Assembly: GCA_002751075.1 (NCBI GenBank)
Contig: NAOQ01000003.1
Coordinates: 430,895-472,012 of the forward strand
Reading direction: 5' to 3'
Length of the DNA stretch: 41,118 nt
From: Ichthyophonus hoferi
Taxonomy: Eukaryota; Opisthokonta; Ichthyosporea; Ichthyophonida; Ichthyophonidae
Below the pieces are notes generated by a model that was not told where the DNA came from, did no database searches, and worked only from the letters and a program-made list of their open reading frames with translations. Shown piece after piece: positions 12,701 through 22,839 of this stretch. The position numbers and the translations under genes were made by a program. How positions within the stretch are numbered: the stretch's first letter is position 1; the number at the start of each line of letters is the position of its first letter.

Positions 12701-12954
12701 CCCTCTCTCCCTACTTACTTATGCTCATACTAATTATACTATCATACCATCTCATATACCAGGTGGAGGTCCTAGAATACCCTGAGCTAGGCATGGAAGC
12801 GGTGTTTAAGATTGAAGTGGAAAACTTTCCAGCCTTTATAGTAGTAGATGACAAGGGAAATGATTTCTTTGCTGAACTATTGAGTGACAAGGAACCAACA
12901 GGAGGCTGCACCGGGTGCCCTGCCAAGGAAGCATGTGGTGCTATGGGTCACTAA
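7979..12954 (+). CDS. Class I fumarate hydratase (FumA type), ten exons
   Basis: Iron-sulfur fumarase that interconverts fumarate and malate. Exons: 7979-8101, 8398-8592, 9234-9443, 9594-9715, 10033-10178, 10629-10813, 11139-11379, 11663-11843, 12051-12147, 12763-12954. All introns are GT-AG, all junction phases agree, and the total is 563 codons, against 548 in E. coli FumA. The three [4Fe-4S] cysteines are present: C105 (LPSCQDTGTA), C224 ([10 protein letters not shown]) and C310 ([11 protein letters not shown]). The first two have the same numbers as in E. coli. Other near-invariant blocks include [44 protein letters not shown] and [12 protein letters not shown], and the usual C-terminal beta domain ends in YPELGMEA and VDDKGNDFF. 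The N-terminus aligns with FumA without a clear mitochondrial presequence, suggesting a cytosolic enzyme (inference). The C-terminus ends in a short cysteine-rich tail ([10 protein letters not shown]). An AATAAA follows at 13023. Confidence 0.96.
8593..8930. repeat. TATGTAGGATAGTGTG minisatellite in fumarase intron 2
   Basis: Irregular tandem array of TGTATGTAGGATA(A/G)TG-like units filling the first half of the intron, seen directly. The long open frames on its opposite strand (rich in Tyr, His, Thr and Ile) are by-products of the repeat. Confidence 0.85.
9003..9042 (+). repeat. Decayed intronic copy of the start of fumarase exon 3
   Basis: The stretch matches the first part of exon 3 at 9243-9282, exactly 240 bases downstream, with 34 of 40 positions identical in an ungapped alignment; all six differences are transitions. 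The bases just before it (TCCACCT at 8983) also resemble the sequence before the true acceptor (TCCACCT at 9221). The copy has lost the open frame soon after the shared part. It looks like a tandem duplication spanning the intron end and the exon start. Confidence 0.85.
9481..9541 (+). repeat. Decayed copy of the intron 3/exon 4 junction
   Basis: An ungapped alignment with 9553-9613 (offset 72 bases) gives 52 of 61 positions identical. It includes the polypyrimidine/AT tract, the acceptor (CATATACAG) and the first bases of exon 4 (CACTTCATGTTTG, here CACTTCGTGTTTG). The upstream copy keeps an AG but leads into a non-matching sequence, so the downstream copy is the functional junction. Confidence 0.88.
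9719..9745. repeat. (TA)n microsatellite in fumarase intron 4
   Basis: A run of TA dinucleotides a few bases after the donor GTGCAT, seen directly. Confidence 0.9.
10425..10575. repeat. CATTATACCCTATTATAT minisatellite in fumarase intron 5
   Basis: About eight degenerate tandem units of 16 to 20 bases (CTCATTATACCCTATTATAT-like) fill the middle of the intron. The tyrosine/isoleucine-rich open frames over it reflect the repeat, not a gene. Confidence 0.85.
10950..11003 (+). repeat. Decayed copy of the end of fumarase exon 6 and its donor
   Basis: Ungapped alignment with 10763-10816 (offset 187 bases) gives about 38 of 54 identical positions. Landmarks are AGTAGG, GTATC.TGTAGTGC and, at the end, TTAAA...AAGGTATATA, which includes the donor GT. 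The copy lies inside intron 6, after the real exon. Confidence 0.75.
11440..11625 (+). repeat. Two decayed copies of the intron 7/exon 8 junction
   Basis: The real junction (CTATACTATACTATAG, then exon text ending GAATACCACAATA) is preceded by two related copies 192 and 84 bases upstream. Both read GGAGCGTATACCACAATAG, and both follow a CTATACTATACTA-like tract. The nearer copy matches the real junction at about 45 of 60 ungapped positions. The two intronic copies are closer to each other than to the exon. Confidence 0.85.
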
Positions 12955-13022
12955 TTGATTAGTTATTAGCAGCTAATTACAGTAATGACTCGTTGCATTG
13001 GACATTTTATATATAATAGTAG

Positions 13023-13028
13023 AATAAA
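13023..13028 (+). terminator. AATAAA poly(A) signal of the fumarase gene
   Basis: AATAAA lies 69 bases after the fumarase stop, the expected place for a cleavage signal. The assignment rests on position and motif only. Confidence 0.5.
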
Positions 13029-13599
13029 TGTAGGGGTGTTGGGGGTACTGTGTCTGATATGGCATGCTAGATTACCTATCTTTTTAAGAATGTGTATATA
13101 GCCATGGATACATGCATATATTTAGTAATCAATTAAGTATTAATTATGTGGTACCAATTAGTGTTTTGCATTTTAATTACTGTAAATTAAGCTAAAACAG
13201 GAAAGATAAATCCAAGTAAAACGATGGGCATTATAATATATTATAGGACCACGCAGGCTAAAGAGTCGTTAATTGGTCTACCATTGAAAGAAAGGTTATT
13301 TTCAGATATTTTGATTGGTAAGTTAGGATAGCCATAAGGTCTTATTGGTCATGAGAATCACAACCAATGGGCTATTGATTATCGTAGATACTATATACTC
13401 TATATATGTTAGTAATGTGCCAAGCTAGGGGTTTCTCTATTTAACTTGAGTAATAATAATAGCGATAGTTTATTCATTCTTCACGGCTTTATTATTTATT
13501 TTATCTCCTTATAAATCTATTGGTGTGCAGATAAGTTATTCTTTTGTGACGTATATATATGCCAAATAATCTACTTAATTACCTGTTCCCAATATGCAC

Positions 13600-13800
13600 C
13601 AAATCCTAACACACTTAGACAGAACCGATACGCAACTTAGCTATTGAGATAAATTGATACATCACGTTTTTGAATAAAAACCCATGCCCAGAACCAGTCT
13701 GGGCTCCCCAACTTATATTTATTGGAGTTGGTATTAGCTTATAGCCGTCCGGTAGAGATCGTTGATTACAACACAAGGTTGCACAACATTTACCTAATTT
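13600..13800 (+). repeat. Dispersed repeat R2, copy 1
   Basis: Shares an ordered series of blocks with 20200-20420: TGAATAAAAACCC, TCTGGGCT, GAGTTGGTATTAGCT and a CGTTGATTACAACA-like end. A third, weaker copy lies near 22130-22240 (TAATAAAACCCATG). No coding capacity or terminal structure is seen. Ends are approximate. Confidence 0.6.
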
Positions 13801-14455
13801 AACCACATACTAGAGCAATCGATGTGACATGACTTTCGTGATAGAATAGTAAGATAATACGCATGATAGTTTAGTTGCCTGTCCACAGCATATCCATCTA
13901 GATAAACATAACATAGATTAGTCTTTATGTAGTATTTATTACCTTACAAAATAATACAATAAGGTTAAAATTGATGATGTAGGACATGGTAATATGCCCG
14001 AATTAGGTAATACTAGGCCTGGTTAGGCCATACGTAGGTCATACAGCTCGACCTGAGTAGCAAGAAAGGCTTGGTAGCACATACATATATTTCTATAAAT
14101 ATTTTCATATTTACCAAAATACTGGTTCCTAATCATTCAACACTTTGAAAGACACGTGGCTTAAAACCATAGGACATTAGTTCTAGTAAACACATGCAAG
14201 AGGTGGAACAAGAGAAAGAATTAGTATAGTAGAGTATTGTCTAGTATATTAAATTAACTCAAATCGTATTTTAGTACATTTATATGCTTTTGTATTACAC
14301 CGCATTATATATATATATATATACCACTATAGCCTTCTAAGGTAATTGGTATAATATTGATTTTACCTGCCAAATTAGGCAGGTTAGGAATGATTTTTCT
14401 TTATTGGTGACAATATGACGCATCTTTGTTATAAATTACCTGACATTATTATTAG

Positions 14456-14520
14456 TAGGAGTGAATGCAAAGATCATAAATCAGCCGTTGATCGAACTAT
14501 ATCAACGCTCGGATCAAAAT
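14456..14520 (+). repeat. Short dispersed repeat R3, copy 1
   Basis: TGAATGCAAAGATCATAAATC followed by a CGATC and a TATCAACG block resembles 34571-34635 (TTGGATGCAGGGATTATAGAT, then CGATC, then TGTCAACG) in the same order and orientation. The match is short and was made by eye. Confidence 0.4.
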
Positions 14521-14707
14521 CATATCTGATCAATTATGACCTTGACCAATAAATTAATCTCGTACACCCTTACACCTATATCCTACTATGTACCCTATCT
14601 ACCAATAAATTCATAGTAACTTTACCATTAATACAGAGTAACCATCGCTATCTTTAATCTCCTCTCTCTAGTTATTTGTATCTTAGCATATCGCTTAAGA
14701 TTGAGAT

Positions 14708-14713
14708 TTTATT
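14708..14713 (-). terminator. AATAAA poly(A) signal of the glycerol-kinase-like gene
   Basis: TTTATT on the plus strand is AATAAA on the minus strand, about 130 bases after the stop codon of the kinase-like gene. Motif and position only. Confidence 0.4.
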
Positions 14714-14842
14714 AGATAACCCTCCATATAAGTTGCAAAATACATATATAATTGTCACATAATCTAATGGGACTATATAATATGCATGTATGTATGTTGT
14801 GCTTGAATAACCAATAATATCTCCAGGACATAATTGACCTAA

Positions 14843-17800
14843 TTAAACCTTGTTATGGGCCCAACCAGCAGACCTCTGTACCGCCATATCCCACCTATCC
14901 AACTTATCTTTCCTCTCACTCTCTCCCATATTCGGTTCAAATTTCCTTCCCTTCTTAAAGTATCCCTTTATATCCTCCTCCTTACTATAAACTCCCACTG
15001 CTAAACCAGCTGCAAATACTGAGCCTAGACCTACTATATCCGTAATAACCGGTCTACTAACCGGCATGTTTAACATGTCTGCAATAAATTTCAACATAGT
15101 ATTGTTCATTACCGCGTCACCATCTACCTGAAGAGAGGATATAGTTGGGGCATTATCACGTTTCATGGCTGCCATAATATCGTGAATCTGGTTGGATATT
15201 GGGAGAGCAAAGGAGGGGGGTAAATAGAAGGTAAATAATATATTTATAATTTAAAATTATAATAGACTAATAGGATGTGAAGTATAGTATATAGGTCAAT
15301 GTGGCATAGCATATATATACGTTACCGTATGGACATGCATACTTGAAAATATAATATGCCAAAACAGGACATATCATGCACTATATTACACTATAAAAAA
15401 CACATGTATATATTACAATATTCAATACTATACTATACTATCACAATATAGCATACTATACCTGGTATCCCACAGCCTCTATTACCGCCCTGCACACATG
15501 ACTGCTATTGGTGAACATAGTCATCCCTACTAGTGCCGCTCTAGCATCCTCGTACCATCTATCAGCATATACTCCATTAAAAGCGGGTACAAAGTAGACA
15601 CCACCATTATCTGGTACCTGGGGTAGGGTAATAGGTTAGTATGGTATGCATGTGTATGCATACAATATGCCATGTAGTGCATATACATTACCATCCTTAC
15701 ATAGTTTTGGTAGTGTCATAAAGTATCATGTTTCAATTACTTTCAATTAACCATTATATTTTAATTGGTCTATACTAATTATACAAATTATAACGTATAT
15801 TTAAACACGATACACTATAGCTATAGGCTGTAGGATGTGTGCAGGTTTTTTAATTGTATTCTACTCTACCTTATTAGCCAATAAAAAATGGGTAATCAAA
15901 TTAAATACACACATCAGGGCACCGCCCCCCCCCCCCAATCGCATTTTAAAGTATTTCCTCATTGGTTAAAGACTTGATTAGAATGTTTAAATTAATATTA
16001 AAGCCAATCATCCAATCATATTACCTGTCTAGCCTTCTGCTCCAATCCATATGTAGAATCTATAATATTTAAATTATCACGCAGCCATGCTGCAGCATAA
16101 CCAGCATTGCCACCGATATATGACTCAAGAGTATATGTCACCGGTGCGTTGGGACCCAATTGATAAGCAGGAGTAGTAAGCATGCCATTGGCAGAGATGA
16201 GGGGAGTAGTGCCTGTATTCACCATAATAAAGCAGCCAGTACGGAATGTCACTTTGGCCTGACCAGGCTATAAACAGAATAGAGGGATGATAGGGGCAGA
16301 GTAATTAGTAATTTATTAGTTATAAAATGGCAATGAATATGTACTAATGACAGTTGTTAGAACAATAAGTGGTTAATATTAAATGGTGTGCTTATGTATA
16401 ACATAGTATAATATATTAACATAAATATCTATGTATAGAGGCCAGTCACAGCACCTGAATAAAACAATAGGAATTAACACAACTGCAGAATAAACACGGC
16501 AAATCAATTCAAACATCCTCTATTTCTATATATAGATATTGCCAGTACATTACCTCCAAGCAGGCCTGGCCCAACAAAGAGGCCTGCTGATTGGCCATAA
16601 CCCCTGCAATGGGAACTTTGTAGCCGTCATCCGTTTTATAGTAACCGTAAATTTCACTGGATGATCGAATCTCAGGAAGGCATTTCATTGGAATACCAAA
16701 GGCTTCACATAACACTGGGTCCCATTTGCAGGTTCTAATGTTCATTAAGAACGTGTGACCTAATAGGGCATAATCAGTAGTATAATTAGTGGATATATGA
16801 TATATTATTATATTATATTAAGGAAATAGATACAATTATAGATATAGATACACTATATCATACTATACTATACCCTGCCTGCAGCAAACACGTTTGCAAC
16901 ATGTAACCATCTCTTTACCCTCCCCCTACATATACCTATACCTATACATACATACCTATACTTAACTCACATACACCTATTCACATATACATAAACCTAT
17001 ATCTGTATACTACATTATATTTCACTATACCTGCGTTAGACACGTCTGTAACATGTACACCTCCTTCACACCCTCCTGTCAGATTCCACACTAGCCAACT
17101 ATCCATAGTACCAAATAACGCTTCTCCACTTTCTAGCTTCTCCTTTAAGCCTTTAACATTTTCTATTAACCATTGCAGTTTAGGTGCACAAAAGGCCTTG
17201 CCTAGAGGGAGACCTAGAGAAAGAGGGGGAGGGAGAAAAGAGGTTAGTACGTTATAGGAAGGGGTAACAATTGGGTAGAAAACTATCATGATAGTATACA
17301 TACTTACTTACATATATGCATACAATAGTACATACGTACCATCCTACAATATATTCCTATACTTTAATTTATCTCCTTTCCCTTTGTATACATCCCTTTT
17401 CCCATAACTATACAAGATACTATATTATATTATGTTAATACAATATTATAGTGAACTATACTATCCTTTCCTAACCTGCAATATACTATGTTATACTATA
17501 CCCTACCTGAAATCTCTCTGTACTTTTCTCTATCTCCCTTTCCTCTGCATATAGCCCCTGTCCTAGCATCTGTCCATGGTATCGCATTGTATAAGGGTTT
17601 GCCAGTGTTCTTATTCCATATTATCACAGCTGAACGCTGTGAGGCTATACCAATTGCCTGTATACAGTATAGCAAGTTAGTATAATTCAGGAGAGGATGG
17701 TATAGTATTGTATAGTATGGGAGAAGATAGTATATAGTACATTATAATATCTTATACTATAGGGGAGGATAGTATAGCATGGTATAATACAATGTAGTAT

Positions 17801-18144
17801 AGTATAGTATAGTATGGTAATAGTATAATATAGCAAGATAATAGCATAGCAATAGTATAATTTTATGTATGTATGTATGCATGTATATATCTATCTATCT
17901 ATCTAAATATACACTATACCTTTATCCTCTCAAACTCATCAACTCTCAACAGGCACTCCTCAATACACATCTTGGAATTCTCCCAGATCTCGGTAGCATT
18001 CTGTTCAACCCATCCATTTTGTGGCAGAATTTGTCTGTGATCTGCCTGGAAACTATACTCAATCTCCCCCCCTGACCTTGCTCTGAACAGCGTAAAGCGT
18101 GTACCCTTTGTTCCCTGATCCAATGAGCCAATCAATGCTGCCAT
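14843..18144 (-). CDS. Glycerol-kinase-like FGGY protein, seven exons, altered active site
   Basis: Member of the FGGY carbohydrate-kinase family, closest to glycerol kinase. Exons on the minus strand: 18144-17920, 17657-17507, 17213-17031, 16759-16554, 16267-16025, 15617-15462, 15187-14843. All introns are GT-AG with consistent phases, giving 502 residues, the length of E. coli GlpK. Recognisable blocks: [10 protein letters not shown] (9-16, phosphate loop), [62 protein letters not shown] (265-274), VPAFNG and the C-terminal VDGDAVMNN. Unusual substitutions, by alignment to E. coli: E84 is Ser, Y135 is Ala, the proposed catalytic base D245 is Asn (N243), G266 is Arg, T14 of the phosphate loop is Lys, and the DGGA motif reads DGDA. 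R83 and F270 are kept. It may be catalytically weak, inactive, or act on something other than glycerol. The open, well-conserved frame suggests it still has a use (inference). Confidence 0.93.
16868..16920 (-). repeat. Decayed copy of the end of kinase exon 3 and its donor
   Basis: Inside kinase intron 3, a segment matches the end of exon 3 at 17031-17070, offset 152 bases. Plus-strand landmarks are ACCTGC (here GCCTGC), CACGTCTGTAACATGTA (here CACGTTTGCAACATGTA) and, after a small gap, ACCCTCC. The 30 ungapped positions 16879-16908 give 22 matches. It is the same kind of exon-edge copy as those in the fumarase gene. Confidence 0.78.
17201..17215 (-). promoter_or_regulatory. Tandem splice acceptors 12 bases apart at kinase exon 3
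   Basis: Two CTCTAG acceptors lie 12 bases apart on the minus strand. Use of the first gives the exon start at 17213 and residues GLPLGK, which match the TGLP block of glycerol kinases. Use of the second would start the exon at 17201 and drop four codons without changing frame. The first is preferred by family alignment. Confidence 0.55.
17690..17865. repeat. Degenerate GGAGAGGATAGTATAGTAT repeat in kinase intron 1
   Basis: Three units starting with AGGAGAGGATGG, GGGAGAAGATAG and AGGGGAGGATAG, each followed by TATAGTA text and spaced about 35 bases apart, are followed by TAGTATAG repeats. Seen directly. Confidence 0.7.
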
Positions 18145-19181
18145 GATGCTATTGTTGTTGAAGTTGTAGCAAAAGTAATTATGGTTGTGCTTGTTGTTGT
18201 TGTTAATATTTTATTGTACAATAAAATGATTAAATCAAATCCATCCGTTCAAAATCTGTTATTTACTTATATAGTGGTTTTTTAATAATAAAAAAATTTA
18301 AATTCTTTTTGTGGCTTTTTCTAAAATAATTGTATGTTTAATATAAACTGACTATTCGCAATTTATTTTTATTTATTTTTAAAGTATTTTAAATTATTTT
18401 TAAATCATATAAAATAATTTTTTAAATTTTGATGTTTTAACTATATAAGAAAATCACATAATTATTTCGGCGAAAATTGCAGCATTGTATAGTAGCCAAT
18501 CATATTTTATACTGCATTTCACCAATGGCCGGCTAGGGATGAGAAATCGAAAATAACCATTCACGAATCGTTTATTAATACAGAAATTTAAAATGTTATA
18601 AAAATAATACGTAATCACACTACTGTATTTAGTATTATATTGTCATTTAACAATTATTAGCCAATCGTACTTTTTTTTGTGGCTCATTTGATCCAGAAAT
18701 ATTTATGATCTAATGAAAAATTAAGCACATCTCGATTGGGCAATATGCTATACCATTGTATAGTAATATAATTCTACAATAAATATAAATAATAATAAAA
18801 ATTTCGGTTAACATAAATACAAAAATCTATTTTGAGTTATTTTTTTATGGGAAAATTGTTGAGCTATATATGTATATGTATATATGTATGTGTATAAGTA
18901 TATTTATTGGTTAAAAACAAATTTGATGCAACTAACTGTGTACTGATAGCGTCAATATATGGTGATGAATTAAGGCAAAAACACAATACAACAATTGGTG
19001 AACACTTTTTATTCCCAATCAAGTCTCGTCAGGCTATAAAAATATTTTGATATTTCTCTACTGATTATAACGCAAATAGTATGTTGAGAAAATACATAAA
19101 ATAAAATAAAATATGATAAGCATAACACTAAGGAATAAATCTAATCTAATATATTATATTATATTATATAATATAATGTAA

Positions 19182-19420
19182 TAGGTCACTATTCAAACTA
19201 TGAACATATTTTAATTTTTCTCCCATAATATGCCACAAATAGTAAGAAGAACACAGCATTTACATATGCACATAGTGTACGTCGGATACATATAATAGCT
19301 CACTACTCTAACTATGAAAATTTTAACTTCTCTCTCTTAATTATGTCACAAATAGTAAGAGAACACATAGTACAGCATTCATATATGATATGCCCAGAGA
19401 GTGTATGTAGGACACATATG
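19182..19420 (+). repeat. Tandem duplication, unit about 114 bases
   Basis: Two adjacent diverged units start at 19182 and 19296. Shared landmarks in order: TAG.TCACTA, AACTATGAA, TTTAA.TT, CACAAATAGTAAGA, GAACACA, ACAGCATT and GTGTA.GT.GGA.ACATAT. A weaker third unit may precede them near 19040 (TTTTGATATTTCTC, CAAATAGTA). Confidence 0.75.
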
Positions 19421-20199
19421 GTCAAACGGGAACATTTAATATTATTAGTAAATTACTATTGCATATTGCTTATGTAGTCTCAGAAAAATAGTTGGTGTAA
19501 TCTAAACATGCCAATCAGAAAGCATCTCCAATTATTGTCAAAACATGTCTTAGTCCATGTACCTATCTGTACTCCGCGTATGCAAAGGGATACGCTAAAA
19601 CGCCCCCTTAATTTGCTATTCCTTCTCCTTCTAAACTAATTAGGTCACAGGGACGCTCCTGTCTCAACTTATTTTTTCCAACAGTATCTTTATATGAAAG
19701 ACTGCTATATTATATCCGTTGGTGAAACTACCAGTGAGCCGTATAGAGCGACCAGGCCACACAAGATCTAAGATGTATTCTATATAGTAACATATTATTG
19801 GTGAATTAGTACTGGTTATTTACTATAGTCGCTAATTCTGAATTCTAAGTGGAGCTATATAAATTAAAACAAATGCCCCAATAGGTTATTATATTATCAT
19901 GTAATCGTCCTGAAAGATATTACAATGGTCTCGCCATCTCTCTTGAGTAAGATGCTACTTCCATTTTTAGCTATAACACGTTTATCAGGTTGTTATGTGC
20001 ATTGGTATTTTAAAGAATACATAACATTCCAAGCATGTAGTTAAAACAGCAGCATATTGTTTCACAGAAAACGCAATGGTAATAAACCTTGTCAATTAAT
20101 TGACAAGTAAGACATGTAACTAACATCCACTATTGCTTCTTGAAGACTATTGAAACATTTAATTTATTTAATTAACTGTTCGTAAAATGTTCCAAAATC

Positions 20200-20420
20200 T
20201 AACACTGAAATTGAGCCGATGTCCTAATGTGCACCGAAATATAACACGTAGATTGAGCCGATGTCTGATTTAACTGCTTAGATAAATCTAATACACCATT
20301 TATGAATAAAAACCCTTGTCTGGGCTTAGTTTATATACTTTATTAAAGTTGATATTAGCTAGCTAATGTTCAGTGGAACCATTGGTTTTCAACATACAGC
20401 TTTGTATAAAAGTTAACTAA
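20200..20420 (+). repeat. Dispersed repeat R2, copy 2
   Basis: Shares TGAATAAAAACCC, TCTGGGCT, AAGTTGATATTAGCT and a CATTGGTTTTCAACA-like end, in order, with 13600-13800. It also contains a small internal duplication: ATTGAGCCGATGTC occurs at about 20211 and again at about 20252. Confidence 0.6.
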
Positions 20421-21535
20421 TCTCATCACACACTTTGAAAATTGGTGTGTAACATGTAACAACTATTTTTTAGACCTTTTTTATTTGAACCCATTCAATT
20501 TATTACAATGGTACGCCTAGGCTGTAAGAACATAACCCGCAACATACATACACAGGATATATATGTAGCAATCTGTGGTAGTTCTATTGATTTTTCTACA
20601 GCCAATTAGTTTTTTATTCCTACTTAAATAGATAGATGTTTTCTACTAGACGCTGAAGAGTGTCGTAGTCCAATTCATTAGAAACTAGTCAGTTCTTGGC
20701 ATAGTTCATTCACGACCTTAAAGCAGTCTATGGATCCGCCGTCTTATGCCCGTTACTGTATTTACGTTTACACGTCTACATCCAAAGGCGTGCAAAGCAG
20801 AGACCTGCTTGCAACAATATATTTCATTATTTCCAATTAATCGTTTTGTAACACAGTGAGCAAAAACTACCTCTCAAAAAAAATTTAATTTTTTCATACC
20901 ATACAGTATACCTATATAAATATGTTCAACAATTAAACACATTGTTATTATTAGTTGTAGTATACATTGTTGATAACCGAGCACCGTTTTGGGATTCAAT
21001 CTAAGCCAGTGTTCATTCAATGGGAGTATTCTATGATTGGGTGTGCTAGCTATCTTATTTTTTGCTCTCACACGTGAAAATCAATGCGAAAATTAATGTG
21101 CCAAAACTATTCTGCTGTGTTTGGCATAATACATTGGGCCAGTTTGGTTACTTTCGATAATGTCAACTTAGGTTTTGTACAACTAATAAAAGTCCTTACT
21201 GAGATAAATAGATACATAGAAGGTAGGACCTCTAGTCTCCTATAACTGGAACAGCCATAGATGAGACATGCCCCTATGCTCTATTAAATATTAAGCCCTC
21301 AAAGCTTCTTTATATGTACACCATAACTACAGAATAAATCAACCTAGTTGCACTGAACTTTTAACTATTATATGGTGCCTAAGTTACAGGTGTAAGTTAA
21401 GTAAGTTTCTGAACTTCAAAACGTGTTCGCAAATGTCAAACATTCACACATTTCCTTACATAATACAAATGGCTTGCACTTTTAAATAAAGTGACATTAC
21501 TAATATACAATAAAGTCACTTGTGACAGTAATTAA

Positions 21536-21814
21536 AATTATTACTTACACTCAGCCTTAGCATCTCTTACTGGCCGTTCACATTGTGCTATTATTCCAAT
21601 TGCCTCTAAGCGTATTAAGGCAGGATTAATTCCTCAATTAGTAGATAATTATAGCTACTATAGACAGCTAAGGATAAAACCAGCATGCAAGCCTTTTCTC
21701 ACATTACATCCGTCTCAATTTTCTATTGAAAGAGAATCAGAGCTAAGAGCTGCCTATATTGCTAGCCCAGACACTTCTAAACAACAACTAATTGGAAGTT
21801 CCGAAGTCTGTTAA
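21536..21814 (+). CDS. Possible unassigned exon or gene fragment
   Basis: One plus-strand frame is open for 92 codons, from just after a stop at 21533 to TAA at 21812-21814. It has a balanced, protein-like composition (blocks such as SLTGRSHCAIIPIASKRIK, QLRIKPACKPFLTLHPSQF, SIERESELRAAYIASPD). There is no ATG near its start; a good acceptor-like sequence (TTACACTCAG) ends at 21554, so it could be a terminal exon. An open frame of this length is expected several times by chance in this DNA, so the case rests on composition only. No family is recognised, and it may belong to an old mobile element. Confidence 0.22.
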   Translation, partial: NYYLHSALASLTGRSHCAIIPIASKRIKAGLIPQLVDNYSYYRQLRIKPACKPFLTLHPSQFSIERESELRAAYIASPDTSKQQLIGSSEVC

Positions 21815-22484
21815 CCAGTCGCTAGAACTTTGACAGATTGCTATAGAAACTATCATTGATACTTCAAAATTTTATGTGTAATATTATAGAAGACATAGAA
21901 AACCATAAATTAGTGTAAGTAATCTGTGACTGGTTTTAATCAATGATGTTAAGATATTATTATTTGGCATGTTTGACTTATCACCCCATACTTTGTTATA
22001 CCAAACACAGTGAAAGGCACAATTTTAAATGTTTTAGAACATAGAAGTTGTATCCGTCGCCAACCTTGTATTATTATACTTAATTTCCTAATAAACTGCA
22101 TTAATTAACTGCCCCCAATGTTTACCCGGTCAATATTTAAAATCAAACTACATAGATTAATTTTGACATCAATTTACGAGTTAATAAAACCCATGTCTTG
22201 GAACCTATATGAGGCCCGTGTATATAAATATATTAAGGTAAAAATAAGATAAGATAAAGATATGGAGTTACATGATGAATAGATTACAGTTACTACGAAT
22301 AAATCTTATAATATACTAAGACAATATTTATGACATGTATGTATGTACCCGGCTGATGTATCTGACAAGTATAAGTAACCTTGGCCATACCATACCATAC
22401 CATACAAGACTATAAATGCTCATTCTGGCTTATCTAAGTAGAAATTATCTATAATTACAGATATGAAAACTATCATTATTAGTG

Positions 22485-22580
22485 CATGTATTATTATTAT
22501 TAGTATTATTATTAGTCTTAGCATATGTATTAGTTGTAGTCTTGGTATTAGTAATATTAGTAGTACTACTACTACTACTA
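22485..22580. repeat. ATT/AGT trinucleotide tract
   Basis: Runs of TTATTATTA, TAGTATTAG and a pure (TAC/AGT)n segment, seen directly. The Asn/Thr-rich open frame on the other strand is a product of the repeat. Confidence 0.85.
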
Positions 22581-22839
22581 AACTGCAAAACATAAATTGT
22601 GTGCATTATCACAATACCTATTGTTAGAACCAACATGTTTAAAACACTTTGATGGTATTTTTATTATTATTACTCTTATGTATATGTATTAAAAAATAAG
22701 ATCAGTATATGCTGTACAGAGTTGTAATTGGCAGTTGTCGTCAGGTAAACGGTAGGCTATGTAATGTGTGTTGTTGGACTCAAAAGTTACTAAGCAATTA
22801 TCAATTTATCAGTGTTATTGGTAAGAAAAAATTCTCAGA

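Larger units (their letters stand above)
12955..14842. other. Convergent spacer between fumarase and glycerol-kinase-like genes
   Basis: No gene is recognised. It separates two genes whose 3' ends face each other. It contains a copy of dispersed repeat R2 (about 13600-13800), an AT run near 14310, a short copy of repeat R3 (14456-14520), and the likely cleavage signals of both genes. Confidence 0.6.
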
